Part shown: positions 10,380 to 20,353 of the stretch, one piece after another
Layout of the letters: every line of letters begins with the position of its first letter
How positions within the stretch are numbered: the stretch's first letter is position 1
Assembly: GCF_026230105.1 (NCBI RefSeq)
Contig: NC_079486.1
Span: forward strand, 7,068,001-7,132,000
Direction of reading: 5' to 3'
DNA length: 64,000 bases
Origin: Diorhabda sublineata
Lineage: Eukaryota > Arthropoda > Insecta > Coleoptera > Chrysomelidae
Made by a program: the position numbers and the translations under genes
Notes under the pieces: model-generated
Seen by the model: only the letters and a program-made list of their open reading frames with translations
The model's database searches: none
Told to the model about the DNA's origin: nothing

Positions 10380-11300
10380 AAACTAGAAAATAATTATAAT
10401 AATAATTTCAAATTGTTCACAGTATCTAGTACAAGATAAGTAATTATTGAACTTACCACTGAATTTTAGAGTTGTTCGAATTCAGTCAGAGTAATGATAG
10501 TCTTTCCTTTAAGAAATAATCCTTTGATAATTTGCAGTTATTACAAATACCAAAATCAGTTGATATCTTATAAATCACTTCTTCCTGTAGTTTTTTGTAT
10601 CTTTCGACCAAATGGATCAAATTACATATTTTGTTCAATACCTTTAGTGAGTTACTAATTCAATCAAATAACCATCTGATATCAAATTATACGCAGTAAT
10701 ATTTTGTTTGTTTGTTTGTTTTGTACAAATCACATAGAAACTAGAGGAGTACATCGAAACCGGCGTCAGACAGTATAATAGTGAGTGTGGTGGTAGCAGT
10801 AGGTAGTAGTAAATGCAGCACACAAATTGTCCTCGTGTACTTTATGAAATAATCAACACTTTTCCATTCAATCAAACGTTTATTCCATAATTGTATCCAT
10901 TATTATTGGAGGTATCTTCGGCTCCATTTTCCAATTCTCCATACTTATACAATTCTAAATTATGTATGATTGTATCAATCAAGTTCAGAAAGAAATCATT
11001 TTCATTTACGTTTGAAACCATAAGCATTCTCACATCTTATTTGAACGTTTTAGCTAGTCTCCCTTATAATCTATAATATCTCAACCAAGTCACATACAAT
11101 CAAAACTTTTCAGAACAGTTCTCCATTACTCGTTTAGTTCGATTTGCACATATAATGTTTAATTTGTACAAGGTGATTAGATTGGTTAAATGGTAATTGC
11201 CTTAAAAATACTTATTTAAAAACAAGTGATAAGACAAAATTCATTTATTAATAATTTATAATAATAAACATCTCAATGCAAAACTTATTTTTATTAGGCT
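10380..11300. repeat. Module stretch with exon-like fragments, left arm
   Basis: Mirrored at 24.52-25.44 kb. It holds the FDPFG.., TTTLTI.. and HSDKL-type fragments in minus orientation, all broken. I see no intact gene. Confidence 0.55.
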
Positions 11301-11309
11301 AGTTTAGAA

Positions 11310-11800
11310 TTTTTAAAAGAAGTCCCTAAGAAGGCAAAACCGTACCATAAGTACATTGCTGATTATTTGAAATATGGTTTTTGTGGTTACTGGCACAGAT
11401 GACAACCTGCTACTTCAGTGTGTTTTATGTTTCGAAGTGTTTGCTGATGAGAGTATGAAACCTTCAAAACTGTAAAGACTTTTCACAAAAAAAAAACATA
11501 TGTATTTCTTTCAGTACAAAGAAAAAGAATTCTTAAAGTCAAACTCAATAACGAAAACATCAATTTCTGGTGAGAAAATTAGACAAGCTACATTTGCATC
11601 TTATCGCCTATTCATATCGATAGCTAAAAAAGGAACAGAACACTCTGTAGGTTAGAATCTGAAGTTTCATTCTCTGAGAAGGAAGCAAAAAAATCGGTCA
11701 AATTCACTGTTACAGTTTAAATAAAACAAACTTTTCACTTCAACTTGATGAAAGTACTGATGTTGCTGGCCAGCCTTTGTTTTTTGTTTTCACATTACTT
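11310..11800 (+). pseudogene. hAT transposase relic with N-terminal part, left arm
   Basis: A broken plus-strand frame gives YHKYIADYLKYGF, then SMKPSKL, then NSITKTSISGEKIRQATFA, AKKGTEHSVG and finally FTSTLDESTDVAG. This order matches the N-terminal half of ZBED5/SCAND3-like hAT transposases (zinc-finger region up to the first catalytic DEST block). The frame is interrupted by stops and shifts. At 11,640-11,655 this copy shows the empty version of the site where the DNA transposon sits in the right arm. Confidence 0.7.
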
Positions 11801-12440
11801 TCATCTTATTTTTGACTTAAATTGACTAATAATTATAATAAATAAGCATATTCTCATTAAAAATCTATGTGTTTGTCTCGTGAAGGCACGAAACGTCGTA
11901 TCGAAGATTTGTTGGTACATGTCTATAGTAAATTTGAATTCAAATAAAACTAGTATTTGATATTATTTCTTTCAAACATTCTATGCTAGATAAAACAAAA
12001 ACATAAATGAATACAGTTACATGGCAATGTTGCCTAGCTTATATTTTTTCATAAACATTCTCGCCAAAATTATTTTCTTGATCTTTGTTTAGATCAATTG
12101 TAGGAAAATTGTCCATTAACCAAATTTAGTGAGTACTAGAGCCACATTCTTATTGGTTTTTAATAATATTACGATGTATAAATAAATATTTTTGAAACGT
12201 AACATGCATCCAGATAATAAACAAATAAATTGTAAAATTTGACAACATTGAGTTTTACTGTAAGTTGGCTTCAGTTATATTCAAACATGCCAGCTGGGTT
12301 AATCCTTTCTATTCGTCCAAGGTCAAAGTAAACCAAAGTTTCAAACAAAGGAACTTCGGAATTCATTATAATGTTAGGAACGGAATTGGTATCTAGTTGG
12401 AAAACTTACTTATGTTTAAGTTTTATACCTGAAGATTAAG
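11800..12440. repeat. Non-coding tail of hAT-bearing module, left arm
   Basis: Matches 18.9-19.56 kb (inverted) and 47.5-48.12 kb (direct). The match stops near 12,440, where retroelement sequence begins; the other two copies continue for about 350 bp more. Confidence 0.7.
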
Positions 12441-12610
12441 GATCAAACCTTTAATCTTCCCAAGTGCATTGTGTGTTAAAAAAAATCAATATATTGCTAG
12501 TTCATTTAATATTTCCAAATATTCGAACTCAATTTAGTATAATTTCAAGTTTCAATTGTAAAATTCCAATCTATTCTATTTCGTACAATTGCAAGTGAAA
12601 TTTCCAGTAA

Positions 12611-12991
12611 ATGTCTTTGGAAAATTTAAAAACACAGAGAAGATCTGTGAAATCTTCTATTACCAGAATGAATAACTGGATAACTTCCCATTCTACTGTT
12701 ACAAATGAAACTGCATTTATGAATGAATGTATAGACAGACGCGACAAGCTTGAAAAGTATTTCTTACAATATGAAAATATTCAAGGTCAAATTGAAATGC
12801 TTATTGAAAACTCTCAGGATGAATTATCAGATAACGAAGACATAGACTTAGTTGAGAAAAAATACTTCACAACTAATTCTAAACTATCTAGAATGATTGA
12901 TGAATTGACATCGAACGATAATTCAAACTCTCAGAGTCAAACTAATAATAATTGTAATATCGACGTCAAGTTATTTCCTTGCCTAAATTAA
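12611..12991 (+). pseudogene. gag: BEL gag, N-terminal part
   Basis: Begins MSLENLKTQRRSVKSSITRM, the usual start of the helical DUF1759-type gag region of BEL/Pao elements, and runs into a polar linker with DELSDNEDIDLVEKKY. The frame ends after NIDVKLFP. A one-base shift then moves coding to the frame that starts at about 12,979 (LPKLKGQ). Confidence 0.7.
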
Positions 12992-13383
12992 AGGGTCAGA
13001 CGTCAGAGTGGCCTTCATTCATTCATCTCTTTGAAAATCTGATTATTTCTAACAATAGCTTAACAAATATCAAAAAATTGCTATATTTAAAAGCTTCCCT
13101 TTCTAACGAGCCCTTGCAATTGATAGACGATCTAGAACTTTGTGATGACAATTTTCAAATAGCTATAGATACTTTAAAACAAAGGTATGATGATCAAAGT
13201 GTTCTACTGTATAACTTAATTGATCAAATATACCAACAAAAACCTGCGAGCAAAACTTGCCCTACGCTTTTACGTGAAATAACGGCTAAAATGTATAAAA
13301 TTATACAATCAATGTCAAAACTAAATTTAAATCCAAAACAGTTATTAGATTATATTCTTATTTTCTGGATAGATAAAAACTAG
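12979..13383 (+). pseudogene. gag: BEL gag, central part
   Basis: Contains LPKLKGQTSEWPSFIHLFEN and KKLLYLKASLSNEPLQLID, typical of BEL/Pao gag (the LPKLxLPxFxGxxxxWPxF motif). It ends at a stop after FWIDKN. The following EIPSLENFFDF segment is in another frame, so at least one more shift separates it from the zinc-knuckle part. Confidence 0.75.
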
Positions 13384-13460
13384 ATCTACCAACTCGTAAA
13401 TTATTTGAACAAAGTTAAAAACAAGGTGAAATCCCGTCCCTTGAGAATTTTTTCGATTTT

Positions 13461-15341
13461 TTGAAACAACGTAGTGGTATTCTAGAGCGCACTCAAAATA
13501 TTCAAGCTTCTACTTCTAATTCAAATGATACTAAACAAAAGTTTAGTCCCAAATATTCGAAAATAACTGTTCACGTGAATTCTATGATTCCTACAAACAG
13601 TCAATCAGATTGTTATTATTGTAAAAATGCTTCACATCGTATCTATACGTGTGAATCATTTAAAAATTTGTCTATCAGTGATAAATATAAATTCATACAT
13701 TCGAATAATCTCTGTAAAAACTGTCTAGGAGGTCGCCACATCACAAGGGATTGTAAATCTCTAAAATCTTGTTCAATATGTCAAAAAAGACATCATACTT
13801 ATCTCCATTCTGACTCTTTCCGTGCAAATGATAATGCACATAATAATAATAATAATGGTTCTATTTCCCAAAACCGTTATAACAACTCACAATCTATTCA
13901 CTCCAATGTACATACGACAAATGGTCAACATCCTCACACCAAATCGATAAATAATCGAAATAACAACTTTAATCGTCAAATTGACGAAAATTCACATTCT
14001 CACCAGGCTACTGATAATCGACAAAATCCTTCTAGACCACAGAAGAATTATGATAATGCTGAAACCAACGAAAACTCACAAGATAATAATTCTAACGTAT
14101 CTGCTATACAAATACAATCCTTATCTGCTCTATCCACTGAATGCCACGTGCTTCTAGCTACGGCTAAAATAATTATGTATGACTCTCACAATAACCCATT
14201 TAAAACTACTATTCTGCTAGACAACGGTTCCCAAAACTCATTTGTTTCACAAGAACTAGTAAATAAACTACAATTGAAAACGTTTGAAAAAACACTGCAA
14301 ATTTCCGGCATATCACAAACAGTATCAACCACAAATAAAATGGTTCATTTAAAATTCTTTCCACATTCCAATCCGATCAAACACTTTGAAATACCTTGTG
14401 CAGTATTGCCAAAAATTACTTGCAAATTACCACAAGTAAAAATTAACGTAAGTCAGCTACGTCTGTCTACTGATATTATTCTAGCCAATCCAGAATTTAA
14501 CGTACCATCGGAGATTCACATTCTAGTTGGGGCCGATTTATATTACAAACTTCTTACACCAGGTATCATAGATCTCGGTAAAAAATTACCTAGTTTACAA
14601 AATACTAGCTTAGGCTGGATAATTGCTGGAACTATTCCAAACAGTGCTTCTTTTAATTCCGTGAATATTCAAAATAATGATTCCGTGTTTACAAGTTGTG
14701 ATCATATTTCTATATCGAACAAAGACCTAAGTTCATCTCTTTCTAAATTTTGGGAACAGGAGGAAATTCCTTCTAAGAGTATTCTCTCGACTGACGACGA
14801 ACTAGCGGAAACTATTTTTCAAAATTCCACACAAATTCTGGAAAACGGCAGGTTTGAAGTCAATTTCCCGTTGAAATCTGAAAAAGAACACCATAAACTC
14901 GGTGAATCATTTCTGATCGCTAAAAGGCGATTTCTCTCGCTCGAAAATAGAATCCATAAAAATCCAGAATTATTTTCTGAATATAGTAAATTTATTTCTG
15001 AATATGTAAACTTGGGACATGCAAAATATGTCACTAATTCAAAAAACGAATTAAAATATTTTATCCCACACTTATGCGTAATTCGTGAACAAAGTATATC
15101 TACAAAACTTCGTGTTGTCTTTGATTCTAGTTGCCCTACCTCAGCAGGTGTTTCTTTAAATGATATAACTTTGAAAGGGTACCAGGTGCAACCAGATCTA
15201 TTCGATATTCTTTGCCGTTTCAGGCTAAATAAGTTTGCGATAACTTCTGACGTACAAAAAATGTTTCGTCAAATTTCTATAAACACAGAACATCGTTTTT
15301 TACAAAATATATTATCCTCAACAACTCCTGCAGTGCATTGA
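13461..15341 (+). pseudogene. pol: BEL pol part 1: zinc knuckles, protease, RT start
   Basis: A 626-codon frame. Residues about 53-115 hold CX2C zinc knuckles (CYYCKNASHRIYTC, CKNCLGGRHITRDC, CSICQKRHHTYLH). A long Asn/His-rich linker follows. The protease active site reads LLDNGSQNSF, where BEL members normally have DSG or DTG, so the catalytic motif is altered. Near the end the RT N-terminal region is seen (LRVVFDSS, LNKFAITSDVQKMFRQI). The frame stops before the TYG..SAPF-like block. Confidence 0.85.
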
Positions 15342-15457
15342 GTTATCAACTCTAACTTATGGTTGCAATTTCTCTCCGTTTGTAGCGACAAGAGATTGCA
15401 AATAATAATAGTTCCAATTTCTCTTTAGCGGCAAACGCCCTCATATCCGAAACTTAC

Positions 15458-16450
15458 ATGGATGATATAATTTCAGGTACAAATTCTGAACATGAATTGA
15501 TAAAATTAATTCAAGAATTAAAAATTGTATTAGGAAATCACGGGTTCAATTTACATAAGTGGGCCTCAAATAACTCAAACGTTCTCGCTGAAATTTCTGA
15601 TTCAAACAATTCTTCCTTCTTACAAAGTCCTGAAAAATGCATTAGTCTTGATTTAGAAAATTCTCAAAATAAAGTTCTAGGCCTAAATTGGATCCCAGCT
15701 TCTGATAATTTGAACATTTCTGTCCCCACTACCTTTTCAATATTCCCCGCAACCAAGAGAAAAATTCTCTCAACCATATCGCGATGTTTCGATCCTCTTG
15801 GACTTTATAATCCCATAATTTTGTCTGGAAAACTTTTGGTCAAACAATTATGGCAAGCTAAACTTGACTGGGACACAGAGATATCAGATCCAGTCATACT
15901 GGAAAAATGGCATATATTCGTAAACAATCTTCCTAAGCTATCTCAATTAACTATTCCAAGATTCATTTTTTTGGACAAATCTATCAATCTCATCGAAATG
16001 CATGGTTTCTCATACGCGAGTCTGAAAGCTTTTGGCGCATGCGTGTATTTACGAACCATTTATTCTGACAATTCTGTTTCCTGTAATTTAATTTCGGCAA
16101 AATCGCATGTATCCCCCGTTTCTACCACAATTACACTTCCTCGGCTAGAATTATCAGCCATGCTCCTACTGTCTAATTTAGTGGACAAAATTTATAAAAA
16201 CTTTCAAACAAAGATTAATATTATTTCTGTAAATCTCTGGTCAGACAGCCAGATCGCTTTATGCTGGCGCAATGGTGAACCCAGCCGTTGGACAGTATTT
16301 GTAGGCAACAGAGTTGCTAAAATTCAAGCCACAACTAAAGATCATTCATGGAGGTATGTAAATACTATCGATAATCCCGCTGATTTGGTGTCACGTGGCA
16401 CTGACGCAATTTTATCTGATAATCAAATAAATAAGCTGAACCTTTTTTAG
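15458..16450 (+). pseudogene. pol: BEL pol part 2: RT palm and RNase H
   Basis: Starts around ETYMDDIISGTNSEHEL, the intact YMDD catalytic box, then the RT thumb (FCDPLG-like RCFDPLGLYNP). RNase H follows, with FSYASLKAFGACVYLR, SAKSHVSP and LPRLELSAMLLLSNLV. The usual FSDASxxA aspartate is replaced by tyrosine, which should abolish RNase H activity. ADLVSRG near the end is the normal RNase H/integrase boundary. Confidence 0.85.
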
Positions 16451-17682
16451 ACGATAAAGGAATGCTTCGAGTCGGTGGACGTCTTGCTAACGCAGACCTT
16501 TCTTTTAACCAAAAATATCCATTACTTCTGCCGTCAAAAAATATAACTGTCAACTTAATGATTAAAGCTGAACATGAAAGGCTTGGACACGCTGGAGCTC
16601 AAACAGTGTTGTACAATTTTCGACTAAATTTCTGACCATTAAATGGTTTAAAAATTACCAAAAAGCTTATTCGAAGCTGTCATAAGTGTTTTCGTTTTTC
16701 AACTAAGCCATATACACAAATTATGGCAGACCTTCCACGAGATAGAGTCATCCCTGCTCGACCGTTTCAAAAAACAGGACTGGACTTTGGTGGCCCATTT
16801 CTCATAAAATCTTCCAAATTACGAAAAGCTCCCTTGGTGAAATGCTATATTGCGCTTTTCGTATGTTTTGTCACTAAAGCTATTCACATTGAAGCTGTTA
16901 CTTCTTTATCAACTGAAGCCTTTATCTTGACCCTAAAACGGTTCATTTCCCGTCGTGGCAAACCTGCCAAAATTTATTCCGACAACGCCACTAATTTTCA
17001 GGGCGCTGATAACACTTTTAGAGATTTAGAAATATTTTTCAAAAATCAAAATAATATTGATTCTATTCAAAATTTTTTATCGCATTCCAAAATTGAATGG
17101 AAATTCATACCTCCTAGAGCGCCACATTTTGGAGGAATATGGGAAAGCGGAATAAAAAGCTCGAAAAAGCTCATGTCAAAAATTCTTGGAGACTCCAAAT
17201 TAGCATATGAAGAGTTCTCTACAATTCTAGCCCAAATAGAGGCAATTTTAAATAGCAGACCTATATCACCATTATCTAATGACCCTTCTAACTTGGAATG
17301 TTTGACCCCAGGTCATTTTCTTATCGGCGCTAGCCTAACTTCCTTTCCTGAAAAAGATAATACCATCATCCCTGAAAATCGGCTGTCACTATGGCAACAA
17401 TGTACAAAGTTACAACAACAATTCTGGCGCCGCTGGTCGACTGAATACTTGAATCAATTACAAAATCGACAAAAGTGGCTTAAGTCTTTCCCTAATCTGA
17501 AAGTTGATTCTTTAGTTCTTCTTAAAGAGGATATGCTACCCCCTCTACAGTGGTCTACAGGAAGAATCATCGAAATGATGCCGAGGCCTGATGGGAATGT
17601 GAGGGTAGTAAAAGTTAAAACAGCAACTGGTATATACACCAGAGCTATCTCTAAAATAGTCCCTTTTCCTGAGTCTGATTAG
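16451..17682 (+). pseudogene. pol: BEL integrase
   Basis: In frame from about 16,451: LRVGGRLANADLSF, then HERLGHAGAQTVLYNFR, an in-frame TGA at 16,633, and CHKC at the end of the zinc-binding region. The catalytic core has D in GLDFGGPF, D in YSDNATNFQG and E in GGIWESGIKS, so the DDE set is present. The C-terminal end has WSTGRI and the VRVVKVKTATGIYTRAISK stretch typical of BEL/Pao. The core alone (16,723-17,682) is one open frame of 319 codons. Confidence 0.85.
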
Positions 17683-17959
17683 TCACTTCTCGGTGAAAAG
17701 TGACTGATATTCAACATAGGCTTGTAAGTTATATGAACCACCTTGTTGTTTACATTTTTTTAGTAGTTACATTGGTTACTAGAATGTAGTTTCCAATAGG
17801 AATCGTTAATTTTTCTTAATATCATAAAATGCATTGAATTCCCTTTCTCGATTTTTAATTTTTACCGTGCGATATTGACATGCTTACAAACATTTTAATG
17901 CTATTTCAGTCCCATTTATCGAGCATTTTGAAACTTTTCAAGTTTCAAGGGGCCCAATA

Positions 17960-18535
17960 TGTTCGAGAATTATATTCTCAAACCAATGAATGATCATTCG
18001 ATTTTAGAATCGATGATCATTCAAAAATGATTAATAAATTTACGACTACCTGATCTCAAAAAAAAAATGGGAGTGAGTTGTCAGTGCATTTAAAAATGAA
18101 AAGTCAAATTAATTTCTCTTGATGAATTAACACAGTTCTTTTATTCAATTTACGTTTCAAGTGTTATTTACTGTATTTGGGCGCCGGACAAGTTGTGTGT
18201 TTAACATTTTGTGTAGTGTAGTCATATTTTATTATAACTTTTTATCCTGAAAGTGTCTCAATTTATATCGACAGAAGTCAATAAGGCACCAACTACTGTA
18301 GCTTTACGACCTAAAGTAGTTGCTAAATAAAAGATTATTCATAGTGGCGTATGTCTTTTAGCCTTATACTAAAATACTGTTTTGTGCTACCAAAAATCAG
18401 CAACTGCTACAGTCTAAGTGCTGTACAGTTAACAAGTACGTGCAGCGCTCCTCACGCTTAGATATAAATAGGCGTGTGGGTAAAGTGGTTGAAGAACACG
18501 GTCATTTTCCAACCAGTAAAATTGTTATAGTACAT
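17960..18535 (+). repeat. Candidate 3' LTR of BEL element
   Basis: Starts TGTTCGAGAATT after a purine-rich AAGGGGCCC stretch. A TATA-like TATAAATAG lies at about 18,464 and AATAAA near 18,325. The right end is placed where the right arm of the inverted duplication resumes (about 18,527-18,535). Without a second LTR the borders are estimates. A GGGCGCCGG sequence at 18,180 resembles a primer-binding region, so a shorter LTR followed by leader DNA is possible. Confidence 0.45.
17987..18023. repeat. Hairpin in the candidate BEL LTR
   Basis: TGAATGATCAT pairs with ATGATCATTCA, with an inner CGATT/AATCG stem, a TTAG loop and one bulged base. It lies about 27 bp into the LTR and could form an RNA hairpin. 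Whether it has a function is unknown. Confidence 0.6.
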
Positions 18536-19658
18536 ACAATTCTTTTTTATTAGAGGCCATTTTGGTAAATGAGAAATCACGCTCCTTTACCTAAGAATAA
18601 ATTATTTGTAAACTACTTCCAGTATTAGTGTAGTGCCTATACTTGTTATTAAAAAAGATATTCAAACACTTGCCAACACCTTAAAAGCATTTAGCTTGTT
18701 TAAATCATATTCATCAACATAAAACATTGTGGTGTGTACGTGAGTATTTTTATCAAATTACTTAGTTAAAGGTGTAGAAAATGTGAAAAATAATTGTACA
18801 TACCTACTATAAGAATCAAAATTTTAAAAATTTATACATTTTCAGTCAAAATTTACTTCATTACATAAACTACATTCATTTAATCTTCACGTATAAAACT
18901 TAAACAAAACTTAAGTTTTCCAATTAGATACCAATTCCGTTTCTAACATTAAATGAACTCCTTTGTTTGAAACTTTGGTTTACTTTGACCTTGGACGGAC
19001 GAATAAAAAAGATTAACCCAGCTGGCATGTTTCAATATAACTGAAGCCAACTTACAGTAAACCTCAATGTTGTCAAATTTTACAATTTATTTGTTTATTA
19101 TCTGGATACATGTTACGTTTCAAAAATATTTATTTATACATCGTAATATTATTAAAAACCAATAAGAATGTGGCTCTAGTACTCACTAAATTTGGTTAAT
19201 GGACAATATTTCCTACAATTGATCTAAACAAAGATCAAGAAAATAATTTTGGCGAGAATGTTTATGAAAAAATATAAGCTATGCAACATTGCTATGTAGG
19301 TGTATTCATTTATGTTTTTGTTTTATCTAGCATAGAATGTTTGAAAGAAATAATATCAAATACTAGTTTTATTTGAATACAAATTTACTATAGACATGTA
19401 CCAACAAATCTTCGAGACAAACATATAGGTTTTTAATGAGGATATGCTTATTTATTATAATTATTAGTCAATTTAAGTCAAAAACAAGATGAAAGTAATG
19501 TGAAAACAAAAAACAAAGGCTAATAGATTAGCCTGGCCAGCAACATCAGTACTTTCATCAAGTTGAAGTGAAAAGTTTGTTTTATTTAAACTGTAACAGT
19601 GAATTTGACCGATTTTTTTGCTTCCTTCTCAGTGAATGAAACTTCAGATTCTAACCTA
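18535..19658 (-). repeat. hAT-bearing module tail, right arm
   Basis: Reverse complement of 11.65-12.44 kb plus about 350 bp that the left arm has lost; the full version is at 47.4-48.49 kb. It ends inside the hAT transposase relic (FTSTLDEST block, minus strand, 19,540-19,600), which is then split by the TA-flanked transposon. Confidence 0.7.
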
Positions 19659-19680
19659 CCCAAGCAGCACAGTGTCGTTA
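19659..19680 (+). repeat. Left terminal inverted repeat
   Basis: Begins CCCAAGCAGCACAGTG. It is identical for 22 bp to the reverse complement of 24,375-24,396, and similarity goes on through AACGTCAATTAT. Confidence 0.93.
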
Positions 19681-19682
19681 TA

Positions 19683-19800
19683 ATAACGTCAATTATTGGA
19701 CATTATTAGTCGGCGACGTCGTAGACCAATAAGCGACGTCCATATGACGTGACATTTCAGATGTCATTTTGACGTCGTCTAGAGACGTCTTTCGTACGTT
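19683..19800. repeat. Subterminal ACGTC motif array, left
   Basis: About six copies of ACGTC/GACGT in 120 bp (AACGTCAA, GCGACGTCGT, GCGACGTCCA, TGACGTGAC, TTGACGTCGT, AGACGTCTT). A matching array lies at the other end. Clustered subterminal motifs in CACTA-type elements are often transposase-binding sites. TGACGTC is also the core of CREB/ATF sites. Confidence 0.7.
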
Positions 19801-20128
19801 TGTTTTCGGTCGTTTTAAGTGCTTTTTAATCAACTATAAAAAAAATTAGAACGAAAGTTTATTACAAAAACTAAGCCCTATACGTGCTTTATAAAAAATT
19901 GTACATTTTAAATTGTTGTTTACCTAAAATATGGATATAAATATAAATTCATTAATTAGCAATGAAAATACTAAACTGACGTTTTAAGTGGAAATGCAAT
20001 TTGAATTTAAAGATGAAGTGAGAATGTTGTAATTAACAATTATTTAACTATTTTATTAGTAGGAAACAATTATTTTTAGCATCGATTCCTGTCGAGGCTG
20101 TCGACCAAGATTTAATTTTGGCGCGTTT

Positions 20129-20353
20129 TTAATCGAAATGCCACGATACGATACGAGACGTGCAGGCGCATGCGTGCTGGACTACTGGTGTGAACGCGTG
20201 TGCGCGTAATGGCGGACGGCAGCAAAAAGTAACTCTAGCATTTCCGGGGTGATTCTTGTTAATTTCGGCCGTGGCAACAAATTTTTCAAAGTGAGTATAA
20301 ATCTGCATTATTTTATTACAATTTTGGTGTTGGGAACTGTCTTTATTATTTAG
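20129..20353 (+). promoter_or_regulatory. GC-rich 5' region with non-coding exon and 5'UTR intron
   Basis: A locally GC-rich patch in otherwise AT-rich DNA. It includes GCGCATGCGT near 20,168, close to the NRF-1/Ewg consensus, and GCGTGTGCGCG. A donor (CAAA|GTGAGT at 20,291) and an acceptor (TTATTTAG before 20,354) mark a 63-bp 5'UTR intron just before the ATG. It is probably the transposon's promoter and leader; the start site is not defined. Confidence 0.5.

Larger units (their letters stand above)
1..12440 (+). repeat. Left arm of large inverted duplication
   Basis: Read in order, this stretch matches the reverse complement of 18.53-36.85 kb. Visible pairings are 1-150 with 36.70-36.85 kb, 692-870 with 35.32-35.52, 2.47-2.98 with 33.15-33.63, 3.0-4.14 with 32.0-33.13, 4.2-5.5 with 29.5-30.84, 5.5-6.9 with 28.08-29.5, 6.9-8.5 with 26.48-28.08, 10.33-11.29 with 24.52-25.48, 11.53-11.65 with 24.40-24.51 and 11.65-12.4 with 18.9-19.66. 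The arms differ by scattered substitutions, small indels and several arm-specific insertions or deletions, so the duplication is not brand new. The outer end of the left arm lies beyond the window start. Confidence 0.85.
12440..18535 (+). mobile_element. BEL/Pao LTR retrotransposon, decayed, 5' LTR missing
   Basis: The element occupies the centre of the inverted duplication. The plus strand has, in order, gag, zinc knuckles, aspartic protease, reverse transcriptase (YMDD), RNase H and integrase, which is the BEL/Pao order. Frameshifts near 12,985, 13,380-13,460, 15,340-15,400 and 16,450 and an in-frame stop at 16,633 show that it is dead. A candidate 3' LTR starts TGTTCGAG at 17,960; no matching sequence exists before gag, so the 5' LTR is deleted. 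It cannot be autonomous. Confidence 0.85.

Noticed and set aside
12440..18535. Endogenous retrovirus instead of BEL retrotransposon
   Set aside because: No envelope-like frame follows integrase, and all motifs are of BEL/Pao type.
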